Origin: Endozoicomonas ascidiicola
GTDB taxonomy: Bacteria > Pseudomonadota > Gammaproteobacteria > Pseudomonadales > Endozoicomonadaceae
Assembly (NCBI RefSeq): GCF_001646945.1
Contig: NZ_LUTV01000004.1
Coordinates: 675,647-727,791 of the forward strand
Length of the DNA: 52,145 bases
Direction of reading: 5' to 3'
Shown here: in pieces, positions 44,029-52,145 of the stretch
Layout: each line of letters starts with the position of its first letter
How positions within the stretch are numbered: position 1 is the first letter of the stretch
Position numbers and translations under genes: made by a program
The notes under the pieces: generated by a model
The model's input: the letters and a program-made list of their open reading frames with translations, nothing else
Told to the model about the DNA's origin: nothing
Database searches by the model: none

Positions 44029-44919
44029 TTAGGATGGTGAACCTGCGTTATTCCTTTTGTGACATGGAATACATTTCTTAGCATCAGTATTTTCAGGAGT
44101 GTTAGCGGAAGGAAGTTTACTTAGATCCAGTTTTGGCTGTCCCGCTGTCAGATTACTTAATCGACAATTTTGCTTTGCTGGTGGTGGTGTTGCACCTGAC
44201 GGTTTTAACCCTGTTGTTTTACCTTCCTGCTTGCCTTTTATCAGGCTGTTAACAGCAGCGCATATTTTTTTCCCATTCAGGTTGAGAAAGGTGTCCCAAA
44301 GATAGAAATTACTGACATCCGAAATCGGGGTCATCATTACCCTCTCAAGATACTCAACATTTTCCCCCTGATTATGCTTTAAGTCCCGATAAATAAATGG
44401 GCAGGCAACCAGACTCCCTACGCCGGCAGCAACAAGACAAACCAGAGGCTCGACCATAGAGAACGTCAATGCGGGCCCAAGTAAGTACCTGCACATCCAA
44501 TCCGTCGCACGGTTATAGGCCACTTTACAGCTCACCTGCACTACACTCAGGGTATAATCAAAAAACGACTTGCCATCCTTATTGCCAGCAATACAGTCAT
44601 ACGCTTTCATACCCGTGGCATAAACAACGCCCGGTACCGACGCCAAAGGAATAACCACCACAGCAGTCACCAAATGCCCCACAAATGAGCCAACCAGTTG
44701 CACTCCCTGGTTGAGTAAAGCACCCGTAAACCAGAAGGAAGACTTCATAGCACTCCAGGCAGGGTGTGCTTCTCTGTAGCCGCGCAATCCTTTAAGCTCT
44801 TCACTTATTTTTTTCTGCCCTACATCAAATACTTGTTGATAGGGATACGGAGAATCATTCTTATTTGGTGGTATAGCGGGAACAGTATTAGGCGAACTTG
44901 GAGCTTGTAAAGAGAGCAT
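44029..44919 (-). CDS. Unknown membrane protein with a C-terminal CxxCH
   Basis: I do not recognise this 296-residue protein. The first 30 residues are proline and serine rich without a signal peptide. Two hydrophobic regions follow, about residues 62-104 (including HLVTAVVVIPLASVPGVVYA) and 147-177 (including LVCLVAAGVGSLVACPFIY), each long enough for one or two membrane spans. The C-terminal 65 residues are polar and proline-rich and hold CIPCH at 283-287. That is a heme c motif in form, but there is no export signal and only one, so it may equally be a metal site or chance. ATG with AGG 7 bases upstream. The layout resembles secreted or host-membrane proteins of intracellular bacteria; that is only inference. 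Confidence 0.7.
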   Translation of the reverse strand: MLSLQAPSSPNTVPAIPPNKNDSPYPYQQVFDVGQKKISEELKGLRGYREAHPAWSAMKSSFWFTGALLNQGVQLVGSFVGHLVTAVVVIPLASVPGVVYATGMKAYDCIAGNKDGKSFFDYTLSVVQVSCKVAYNRATDWMCRYLLGPALTFSMVEPLVCLVAAGVGSLVACPFIYRDLKHNQGENVEYLERVMMTPISDVSNFYLWDTFLNLNGKKICAAVNSLIKGKQEGKTTGLKPSGATPPPAKQNCRLSNLTAGQPKLDLSKLPSANTPENTDAKKCIPCHKRNNAGSPS

Positions 44920-45081
44920 TTGGATACCTGAACATTAAACTGTTTCCTAATATGACCGAACTAACAGTAGATAGTTCCAAGCTATGAAAATGCGCGCGTT
45001 ATGAATAAACACAATTAATGGCGCACGAAAGTACAGTTATACAGGATTGAACCACTCACTAAATAATGGCAAGCTGACCTC

Positions 45082-45738
45082 ATGGACTACACAATAATTA
45101 TTGCGGATGATCACCCTTTATTCAGAACTGCACTGAAGTCCTCGGTTTTGCAAGCACTGGATGAACCGGAAATTCACGAGACAGGCAGCATAGCCGGTCT
45201 ACAAACACTGCTTGAAAGCGCCTTATCACCAGACCTTATACTTCTGGATCTCAACATGCCTGGTGCTCACGGCCTTTCCGGACTGATTTTTTTACGGGGG
45301 CAGTACCCCAGCGTTCCTGTTGCCGTGGTGTCAGCCTCCGAAGATTCGCAGGTGGTTCATAAGGTAATGAATCACGGTGCAAATGGTTTCATTCCTAAAT
45401 CGACCCCATTACACGATCTAAAAGATGCAGTAATTAACATTCTTCAGGGTGGAAACTGGTGGCCGGAGAACATTCAACCTTCAGAAGCCCAAGGTAAAAG
45501 TGATATTGAAACGAAGCTTGCTTCTTTAACGCCACAGCAGTTTCGTGTGCTTGGAATGATCAGTGAAGGGTTGTTAAACAAACAAATTGCTTATGATCTC
45601 AGCGTGTCTGAAGCCACCGTCAAAGCTCACGTTACCGCTATCTTCAAAAAACTGGGTGTGCGTAGCCGAACCCAAGCCGTAATCGCCATTAAAGAGCTGG
45701 AAATAGATCCACCCCCAATCAAGAAAAATCAAATTTAG
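45082..45738 (+). CDS. crbR: LuxR-type response regulator CrbR
   Basis: A NarL/LuxR-type response regulator, 218 residues. The receiver domain has the acidic pocket IIIADDHPLF, phospho-acceptor Asp56 (LILLDLNMPG) and the lysine of NGFIPKSTPL. The C-terminal HTH_LuxR domain spans about 150-205 (LTPQQFRVLGMISEGLLNKQIA, ATVKAHVTAIFKKLGV). It converges on a CrbS-type sensor kinase and lies close to acs, the arrangement of the CrbS/CrbR (MxtR/ErdR) acetate-switch pair that activates acs in Vibrio and Pseudomonas. Name assigned from that context. Its stop overlaps the crbS stop. Confidence 0.85.
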   Translation: MDYTIIIADDHPLFRTALKSSVLQALDEPEIHETGSIAGLQTLLESALSPDLILLDLNMPGAHGLSGLIFLRGQYPSVPVAVVSASEDSQVVHKVMNHGANGFIPKSTPLHDLKDAVINILQGGNWWPENIQPSEAQGKSDIETKLASLTPQQFRVLGMISEGLLNKQIAYDLSVSEATVKAHVTAIFKKLGVRSRTQAVIAIKELEIDPPPIKKNQI

Positions 45739-48700
45739 TGCACCGTACTGTTAATACTGTTTAACAGAGCTCTCATCGCCGCTGGTTTTACTGGCTTTGC
45801 CAGATAAGCAATACCCAGTGTTCTACAACGTTGCCGAATACCATCCTGTTGATTGGCTGTAACCAGCACAGCCGCCATCTCGTACTCACTCTCATGGCGA
45901 AGCGCCTCTATTAGCTCAACCCCGTTGATTTCCAGTCCCAAATGGTAATCCACCATAAGCAAATCAATATGACCTTCTTGCAAAACCTGCCTCGCCTGTT
46001 CGTCATTATGGGCAATCGACACATCACAACCCCAACGGCTGAGTAAGCTACTCATCCCCGCCGCAATCTCCGGTTCATCATCAATACAAAGCACGTTAAG
46101 AGCTAAGTGTCTGGCAAGCTCTGTTGGACTGGGAGGCAGTTTTGCCACTGTTGTTCTTTGCGCCTTTGCGACCGCGATGGAAAAGATTGCGCCTTTACCC
46201 GGCTCAGACTTCAGAGAAATAGACGACTCAAGGATTCTTGAGATTCCCCGGGCAATGGAAAGCCCAAGGCCAAGTCCGTTCCCAGTCGAAGAGGCTCGCT
46301 GAAAGTCCGAAAAGATAATCTTTTGTTTATTTGCGGGCACCCCAGGTCCATTATCCCTGACTTCAATGGCAAGACGACCATCATTAAGGTGGCGACAACC
46401 AATCACAATCTTACCGACCGCCTCATAATGACCTGCATAGCGAAACGCATTGGTCAGAAAATTCTGCAACACTCTGCGCAGCAGCACAGGATCGGTACAA
46501 ATCCATGACTGAGAATTGTGAACCCGAAAAACAATCCCACTGTCTTTTGCCAACCATTCGAATTCTGCCCTGAGGGTATCCAGCACCTCCGATACGGGTA
46601 GCTCACGACGACTTACGGTCATCTTGCCCGCTTCTATACGCGACATATCCAGCAAATCCGTTAGCAAGTGTTCTGCTGACTGCAGTGAATTGTTAATGTT
46701 ATTTGCCAGCGTCTCCAATGAAGTGCCTTTTGCCTCTATTTCCATGGAAGACGTAAACAATCTGGCCGCATTCATCGGCTGCATCAAGTCGTGACTGATG
46801 GCTGCAAAAAAACGGGAGCGCTGATTATTCGCTTTTTCAGCCTGAGATTTTGCGCCTAAGAGCTGTACGTTTAACAAAGAAAGCGCTTTGGTGCGCTCCC
46901 GCACTCTCTGCTCCAGACGTTCATTGACGTTTTTCAACTCTTCTTCAACCTGACGAAATTCACTGATATCCGTGAACGTCATAACAAAACCACCACCGGG
47001 CATCGGGTTTCCCTGAATCTGAATCACACGACCATCAGGCCTTAAACGCTCAGAACGATGGGCAGTCCCCTGCCGCATAAAAGATAATCGTTTCTCTACG
47101 TGGCTCTCGATACTCCCAGCGCCACAAAGGCCATTGCGAGCATTGTGTTGAATGACTTCCGCAATAGGCCGCCCTACCGTGATCAAATCCGGAGGATAGT
47201 TAAATAACTCCAGATACTGATGATTCCAGGCCACTAACCTCAGATCACGGTCAACGACACTGACCCCCGTACTAATATGTTCAATCGCACCCTGAAGCAA
47301 TTCACGGTTAAATTGGAACACCTCTGAGGCTTCTTCAACCATGGCCTGAACTTCTTCCAGCCCGACATTGCCCTGAACCAAGGACTTCATAACAATTCGA
47401 GCGGACGAAGCGCCAAGTGTACCCGCCAGAAGTCGTTCAATTGCCGCGATCAGCTGTGGTTCAGCCTGCTTATTTTTATCATCAAAATTTTTAAATAACC
47501 CACCGCCTGTGGGCTCATAACTTTGAATAACACCCAACACGCGATTTTTACTAACGAAGCGGCTGGCTAATTGCTCAAGTTCTCCCACCGTTACAACAAC
47601 ATCCAGGAACACACCATCTTCCGCCAGAACGGCATCGACAAATTTTCTGCTCTGTTTTTTCTCTTCAAGGCCAGGCCTAAGATAGAGACAGCCAAGAAGA
47701 TAAATCAGGCAATTAAGCGTCAATGCAAGCAGGGTTGTACCAGACACGGTTTCCGTCAGTTCAAAACCGAAAAGGTTTGACGGCTTTAGCCAGAATTGCC
47801 CAAACAGACCATGAGTAACGAGGTGATGATTCAGCCAACCAAAATCCACCAGAACCGGGACAACAAGGCAGAAAAACCAGATAGAAATACCAGCAATAAT
47901 CCCTCCGGTGGCTGCTTTGGCATTGCTATCTCTAAGGTAAAGACTACCAATAAGTACAGGTGCCAGCTGGGTAACCGCAGAAAACGACATTTGACCAATG
48001 GAAGCCAGTGACCCGGAGTCCGCCAGTAAACGATAGACCACCCATGACATCATCAATAAACAGACAATGGTTGTTCGTCTGACGGTTAACAACAGGCCAC
48101 TGAAGCGATAAAAATCTTCAGGACTTCGCAAAAATTTCTGTTTGTTGCGCCACAACAGCAAAGGCATCAGAATTTCATTCGACACCATGGTGGTAAGCGC
48201 CAATGTAGCGACAATCACCATACTGATCGCCGCAGAGACACCACCAAGAAAAGCCAAAACGGCCATTGGCATGTTTCCCATCGCCTTTGGCAATTCGATA
48301 ACATAGGCATCGCCGGGGACGGTGTCGCCTAATATTTGATTACCTACCTGCGCCAGTGGCACCACCAACAGGGTCAGTAACAATAGATAAGCCGGGAATA
48401 ACCATCGGGCTTTATAAAAATCTTCGACGCGACTGTTTTCAACGACGGTGACATGAAACTGTCTGGGTAAACACAGGATCGCGGCCATGGCCATAATGGT
48501 CGGCATGAGCATCGTATCAAATATATTACTGGAGGCACTTGAACCTTGGGGCGACAACGTCACGGAAAAGTCCATTTGGTTGACGGCCTTCCAGGTGACC
48601 CAACCACCCACTAACAGAAAAACAGACAACTTGATCAATGATTCCAGTGCAATCGCCGTCATAATGCCATTTTGGTGTTCGGTTGCATCCAGCTTGCGGG

Positions 48701-49226
48701 TGCCGAACATAATCACAAAGATGGCCATGGTCAGGGTAATCACCAATCCCAGATCATCTCTGCTCCACTCACTACCAGCCCAACTGTCATTGGTTAATTG
48801 ACCAAAACCCATCACCATCGCTTTCAGCTGCAGGGCAATATAAGGAAGAATGCCCACTACAAGAACGATCGTTACCAAAATAGCCATATAATGAGAACGC
48901 CCATGGCGGGAGGCAATAAAGTCGGCGATCGATGTTATGTTTTCCTGTTTGCTAACCGTAATCAGCTTAACCAGTAACTTCCAGAACAGAACAAAAACAA
49001 GAATGGGGCCAAGATAAATAGGAATAAACGACCACAGCTCTTCACTTGCCTGCCCCACGGCACCAAAGAAGGTCCAGGAAGTGCAGTACACAGCCAGTGA
49101 CAAACTGTAGATATAGGGCTGCCAGCGCTTTCTAAAAGCTGCTCCCCGGTAATCACCGAACCAGGCGGCGACAAAGAGAATGGCCACATAGGCCGTTGCA
49201 ATTAATGCAAGAATCCATCCAGACAT
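45735..49226 (-). CDS. crbS: SLC5-linked hybrid sensor kinase CrbS
   Basis: A 1163-residue sensor in which a sodium/solute symporter-like membrane domain is fused to a histidine kinase. Residues 1-495 form about 13 membrane helices with SLC5 features (SLAVYCTSWTFFGAVGQAS, ITSIADFIASRHG). A linker of the STAC type follows (about 510-600), a PAS domain near 645-765 (GVSVVDRDLRLVAWNHQYLE), HisKA with His812 (AISHDLMQPMNAARLF), an ATPase domain (GNGLGLGLSIARGI) and a receiver with Asp1093 (LMVDYHLG). This domain order is that of CrbS/MxtR. It diverges from acs across a 371-base spacer and converges on crbR. Confidence 0.92.
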   Translation of the reverse strand: MSGWILALIATAYVAILFVAAWFGDYRGAAFRKRWQPYIYSLSLAVYCTSWTFFGAVGQASEELWSFIPIYLGPILVFVLFWKLLVKLITVSKQENITSIADFIASRHGRSHYMAILVTIVLVVGILPYIALQLKAMVMGFGQLTNDSWAGSEWSRDDLGLVITLTMAIFVIMFGTRKLDATEHQNGIMTAIALESLIKLSVFLLVGGWVTWKAVNQMDFSVTLSPQGSSASSNIFDTMLMPTIMAMAAILCLPRQFHVTVVENSRVEDFYKARWLFPAYLLLLTLLVVPLAQVGNQILGDTVPGDAYVIELPKAMGNMPMAVLAFLGGVSAAISMVIVATLALTTMVSNEILMPLLLWRNKQKFLRSPEDFYRFSGLLLTVRRTTIVCLLMMSWVVYRLLADSGSLASIGQMSFSAVTQLAPVLIGSLYLRDSNAKAATGGIIAGISIWFFCLVVPVLVDFGWLNHHLVTHGLFGQFWLKPSNLFGFELTETVSGTTLLALTLNCLIYLLGCLYLRPGLEEKKQSRKFVDAVLAEDGVFLDVVVTVGELEQLASRFVSKNRVLGVIQSYEPTGGGLFKNFDDKNKQAEPQLIAAIERLLAGTLGASSARIVMKSLVQGNVGLEEVQAMVEEASEVFQFNRELLQGAIEHISTGVSVVDRDLRLVAWNHQYLELFNYPPDLITVGRPIAEVIQHNARNGLCGAGSIESHVEKRLSFMRQGTAHRSERLRPDGRVIQIQGNPMPGGGFVMTFTDISEFRQVEEELKNVNERLEQRVRERTKALSLLNVQLLGAKSQAEKANNQRSRFFAAISHDLMQPMNAARLFTSSMEIEAKGTSLETLANNINNSLQSAEHLLTDLLDMSRIEAGKMTVSRRELPVSEVLDTLRAEFEWLAKDSGIVFRVHNSQSWICTDPVLLRRVLQNFLTNAFRYAGHYEAVGKIVIGCRHLNDGRLAIEVRDNGPGVPANKQKIIFSDFQRASSTGNGLGLGLSIARGISRILESSISLKSEPGKGAIFSIAVAKAQRTTVAKLPPSPTELARHLALNVLCIDDEPEIAAGMSSLLSRWGCDVSIAHNDEQARQVLQEGHIDLLMVDYHLGLEINGVELIEALRHESEYEMAAVLVTANQQDGIRQRCRTLGIAYLAKPVKPAAMRALLNSINSTVH

Positions 49227-49251
49227 AGCGACTTAATTTTTATTGGTTCTT

Positions 49252-49429
49252 ATACCAATTCTGCTTTTAAATTATGGGCTGTGCAGTCATTTTATTCGGC
49301 TGGATCAGCGTTGAAGTTCCTCGCCATAGCTACAGCTATGACTCGTCACTTCGCCTTTATGCCCTTTGGGTATTGCCCAGTCGACCAAAATAACTTGCTC
49401 GCTCCAAAATTAAAAAGCGCCATTGGTAT
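49252..49429. repeat. Palindromic MITE-like repeat, copy 2 (crbS-acs spacer)
   Basis: About 178 bases with the same ATACCAAT/ATTGGTAT ends as copy 1 (5365-5525) but in the opposite orientation. Its reverse complement aligns with copy 1 along the whole length, including AACGAGCAAGTTATTTTGG-like, GAGGAACTTCAACG and CAGCCCATAATTTAAAA blocks. It differs by a roughly 17-base extra segment (TACCCAAAGGGCATAAA in the copy-1 orientation) and several substitutions that weaken the long internal stem. No coding capacity. Confidence 0.85.
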
Positions 49430-49435
49430 TATATC

Positions 49436-49452
49436 GTACTAAGGTCTAATAC
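49436..49452 (+). promoter_or_regulatory. Dyad element upstream of acs, candidate CrbR site
   Basis: GTACTA and TAATAC with a 5-base spacer form the pattern GTAnTA-N5-TAnTAC. It is centred about 45 bases upstream of the candidate -35 element of acs, a suitable place for an activator of the NarL/LuxR type. Assignment to CrbR is inference from the neighbouring genes. Confidence 0.3.
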
Positions 49453-49597
49453 CAGATTCTGCCACATTCTCTAAACTGTCGACACTATTGATCATGCGTC
49501 ACAAGTCGTCTTATCCTATATTGCACTGATAAAAATAAAAGCAAACCTTTTACCTGTATTGAACTAAATAACAATAACAACAAAAAAAGGATGCGTT

Positions 49598-51547
49598 ATG
49601 TCTGACATCACCACCTACCCAATCAAAGATTCTGCCTTGGAAAATACGCTGGTCACCAATGAGCAGTATCTTGAAATGTACCAACAATCCGTCATCAACC
49701 CAGAGGGGTTCTGGCGGGATCACGGCCAACGCATCGAATGGTTCAAGCCGTTTTCGAAAGTACGTAAAGTCTCGTTCGATGATCACTTCGTCAGTATTAA
49801 CTGGTTTTATGACGGCACCACCAACGCCTCCTATAACTGTCTCGATCGCCACTTGGAAGCACGTGGCGATCAACCCGCAATTATCTGGGAGCCGGATGAA
49901 GAAGGTGATGCAAGGATTGTCACTTATCAGGAATTGCATGAATTGGTTTGCCGTTTTGCCAATGCTTTGAAAAGCCAAGGCGTCAGAAAAGGCGATGTGG
50001 TGGCTATTTACATGCCCATGGTCGTTGAAGCCACGGTCGCCATGCTGGCCTGCAGTCGTATTGGCGCCATCCACTCGGTGGTTTTCGGAGGTTTTTCACC
50101 AGAAGCGTTGGCCGGTCGAATTATCGACTCCAATGCCAAGATTGTGGTGACCGCTGACGAAGGCGTACGTGGCGGACGAAAAGTGCCTCTCAAAGATAAT
50201 GTCGATGAAGCCCTGACCAACCCGGATACACGCTCCATTGAGAAAGTGATTGTTTTCAAACATACCGGTGCCAATGTTGCATGGCATCGCCATCGGGATG
50301 TCTGGTGGCAGGATTTAACATCTCTGGCCTCTCCCCACTGTGAACCACGGGAAATGGACGCAGAAGATCCACTGTTCATCCTTTACACCTCCGGCTCCAC
50401 CGGCACCCCTAAAGGTGTTTTGCACACCACAGGCGGTTATCTGGTCTACGCCTCAATGACGCATGAGTATGTATTTGACTACAAACCCGGCGAAGTGTTC
50501 TGGTGCAATGCGGATGTTGGCTGGATTACCGGTCACTCCTACGTCACCTACGGCCCACTATTAAACGGCGCCACCATTGTTATGCATGAGGGCCTGCCCA
50601 ACTACCCTCACACCAACCGGGCCAGCAAAATTGTCGACAAACATAACGTTAATATTCTTTATATTGCTCCAACAGCAATTCGTGCCCTGATGGCAGAAGG
50701 TGACGCAGCGGTGGCGGGCACCCACCGAAGTTCATTACGACTACTGGGAACCGTGGGTGAACCCATCAACCCGGAAGCCTGGAACTGGTATTACAAAACC
50801 GTTGGTGAAGAACGCTGCCCCATCGTTGACACCTGGTGGCAGACAGAAACCGGCGCCGCCATGTTGACACCGCTACCTGGCGCAACCGATTTGAAACCAG
50901 GTTCCGCCACTCGACCTTTCTTCGGAATACAGCCTGCATTAGTGGACAACATGGGTCGTCTGATTGAAGGGGAAGGAGAAGGTAATCTGGTCATTCTTGA
51001 CAGCTGGCCCGGACAAGCACGCACCGTATTCGGCGACCATGATCGTTTTGTGCAAACCTACTTCTCAACGTTTAAAGGCATGTATACCACCGGTGATGGA
51101 GCCAGAAGAGACAGTGATGGCTATTACTGGATCACCGGACGAGTGGACGATGTGATAAACGTCTCCGGTCACCGAATGGGAACAGCAGAAATCGAATCAG
51201 CCATGGTTGCCCATGCGCAGGTTGCGGAAGCCGCAGTGGTTGGGTTCCCACACGACATTAAGGGACAGGGCATTTATGTCTATGTCACTTTGAACATTGG
51301 CACAGAAACCAGTGATGATCTGAAAAAGAATCTCAAAGCCTGGGTCAGAAAAGAGATCGGGCCGATTGCCACACCGGATGTTATCCAGTGGGCGCCAGGC
51401 TTACCAAAAACCCGGTCCGGTAAAATCATGCGAAGAATTCTCCGTAAGATTGCCGCTGACGAGTTTGAGAACCTTGGGGATACATCGACCCTTGCCGACC
51501 CTGAAGTCGTAAACCAGTTAATCGCTAACAAAGCGGTTGCCAGTTAA
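49598..51547 (+). CDS. acs: Acetyl-CoA synthetase
   Basis: Converts acetate, ATP and CoA to acetyl-CoA, AMP and pyrophosphate, allowing growth on low acetate. The 649-residue protein starts [20 protein letters not shown] and has the AMP-forming family motifs: [21 protein letters not shown] split around residues 263-283 (P-loop), [19 protein letters not shown] (A5), [23 protein letters not shown] (A8), and the C-terminal [16 protein letters not shown] whose lysine is the usual regulatory acetylation site. Length is standard. AGGA lies about 7 bases before the ATG. It sits beside crbS/crbR, which should control it. A long stem-loop follows. Confidence 0.97.
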   Translation: MSDITTYPIKDSALENTLVTNEQYLEMYQQSVINPEGFWRDHGQRIEWFKPFSKVRKVSFDDHFVSINWFYDGTTNASYNCLDRHLEARGDQPAIIWEPDEEGDARIVTYQELHELVCRFANALKSQGVRKGDVVAIYMPMVVEATVAMLACSRIGAIHSVVFGGFSPEALAGRIIDSNAKIVVTADEGVRGGRKVPLKDNVDEALTNPDTRSIEKVIVFKHTGANVAWHRHRDVWWQDLTSLASPHCEPREMDAEDPLFILYTSGSTGTPKGVLHTTGGYLVYASMTHEYVFDYKPGEVFWCNADVGWITGHSYVTYGPLLNGATIVMHEGLPNYPHTNRASKIVDKHNVNILYIAPTAIRALMAEGDAAVAGTHRSSLRLLGTVGEPINPEAWNWYYKTVGEERCPIVDTWWQTETGAAMLTPLPGATDLKPGSATRPFFGIQPALVDNMGRLIEGEGEGNLVILDSWPGQARTVFGDHDRFVQTYFSTFKGMYTTGDGARRDSDGYYWITGRVDDVINVSGHRMGTAEIESAMVAHAQVAEAAVVGFPHDIKGQGIYVYVTLNIGTETSDDLKKNLKAWVRKEIGPIATPDVIQWAPGLPKTRSGKIMRRILRKIAADEFENLGDTSTLADPEVVNQLIANKAVAS

Positions 51548-51563
51548 CTATAAGATGATCGTC

Positions 51564-51605
51564 GTACGGTATCACCAAGGCTCGAATCTCTTGTTGGTAC
51601 CGTAC
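51564..51605 (+). terminator. Stem-loop downstream of acs
   Basis: GTACGGTA...CCAA pairs with TTGGTACCGTAC (three-base bulge on the left arm), 17 bases after the acs stop. No T-run, so it may act as a Rho-assisted terminator or 3' stabiliser. Confidence 0.45.
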
Positions 51606-51640
51606 AACCACCTCCTTACCTTCCCTCACAAAGCTTTCCC

Positions 51641-51668
51641 TTGACAATGCGACCAGCGTCCCTATAAT
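51641..51668 (+). promoter_or_regulatory. Consensus sigma-70 promoter of the initiator tRNA array
   Basis: TTGACA (51641-51646) and TATAAT (51663-51668), both perfect consensus hexamers with a 16-base spacer, followed by the GC-rich discriminator GCCTC. The first tRNA gene begins 15 bases after the -10 element, as expected of a strong stable-RNA promoter with a short leader. Confidence 0.9.
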
Positions 51669-51683
51669 TCGCCTCTCTTTTGG

Positions 51684-51760
<77 letters not shown>

Positions 51761-51811
51761 ATAGAAAATAAGTTGATGTACTTTCCAGAAGATCAACTGT
51801 AGAGTTTTTGT

Positions 51812-51888
<77 letters not shown>

Positions 51889-51945
51889 TATTTAAAGCAG
51901 TTGATACCTTCTTTTCCAGAAAAAGAAACAGCTGAGCAGTTTTGT

Positions 51946-52022
<77 letters not shown>

Positions 52023-52080
52023 TTTTTAAAAGCAGTTGATGTTCTCTTTTCAGAAAAAAGAATCAGCTGAACAGTTTTGT

Positions 52081-52145
<65 letters not shown>

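Larger units (their letters stand above)
49227..49597. other. Divergent crbS-acs regulatory region
   Basis: 371 bases. From left: 25 bases of crbS leader, the palindromic repeat copy 2 (49252-49429), a candidate dyad operator (49436-49452), a possible acs promoter (TTGATC at 49488-49493, 18 bases, TATCCT at 49512-49517), and a ribosome binding site AGGA before acs. The mobile-looking repeat thus occupies nearly the whole space in which a crbS promoter would be expected. Confidence 0.55.

Noticed and set aside
44029-44919. Reading the CxxCH protein as a c-type cytochrome
   Set aside because: Only one motif, no export signal, no distal Met ligand context; the motif is in a disordered-looking tail.

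Overview
The window looks like a chromosomal segment of a marine, probably host-associated gammaproteobacterium of the Oceanospirillales/Hahellaceae type; Endozoicomonas is my best guess. This rests on Pseudomonas-like gene order in the housekeeping blocks (algU-mucABCD-lepA-lepB-rnc-era-recO-pdxJ-acpS, hom-thrC-recJ, crbS/crbR next to acs), moderate base composition, and a eukaryote-like ankyrin protein. No rRNA, CRISPR array or prophage was seen.

Left part (1-12.2 kb, mostly minus strand): the 3' end of an IS30-type transposase, then a minus-strand block read from right to left: algU (sigma-E), mucA, mucB, rseC/mucC, mucD (envelope stress), a terminator, then lepA, lepB, a DUF4845 protein, rnc, era, recO, pdxJ and acpS. 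A good sigma-E-type promoter precedes algU, so the stress operon is probably self-activated. nadB diverges from it.

Middle (12.6-31.7 kb): nadB converges on ygfX-sdhE, which diverge from ygfZ. Next is a 1938-residue orphan hybrid sensor kinase with three periplasmic solute-binding domains, a small coiled-coil gene of unknown function, and a tightly overlapping recC-recB-recD operon. recD converges on an SLC1-type symporter gene; the two stop codons overlap inside a hairpin loop.

Right part (33-52 kb): an nhaC antiporter gene with a strong terminator, a cytoplasmic-type asparaginase, an ankyrin protein whose C-terminus resembles a SOCS box, hom-thrC-recJ, a LexA-box-controlled dinB, an acyltransferase, an unknown membrane protein, the acetate-switch set crbR/crbS/acs, and at least four tandem initiator tRNA genes behind a consensus promoter.

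Two copies of a palindromic MITE-like repeat, in opposite orientation, sit in the lepA-lepB and crbS-acs spacers. The most novel candidates are the ankyrin/SOCS-box-like protein, this repeat family, the triple-sensor kinase and the unknown membrane protein. All functional calls come from reading the sequence by eye; no database search was run.
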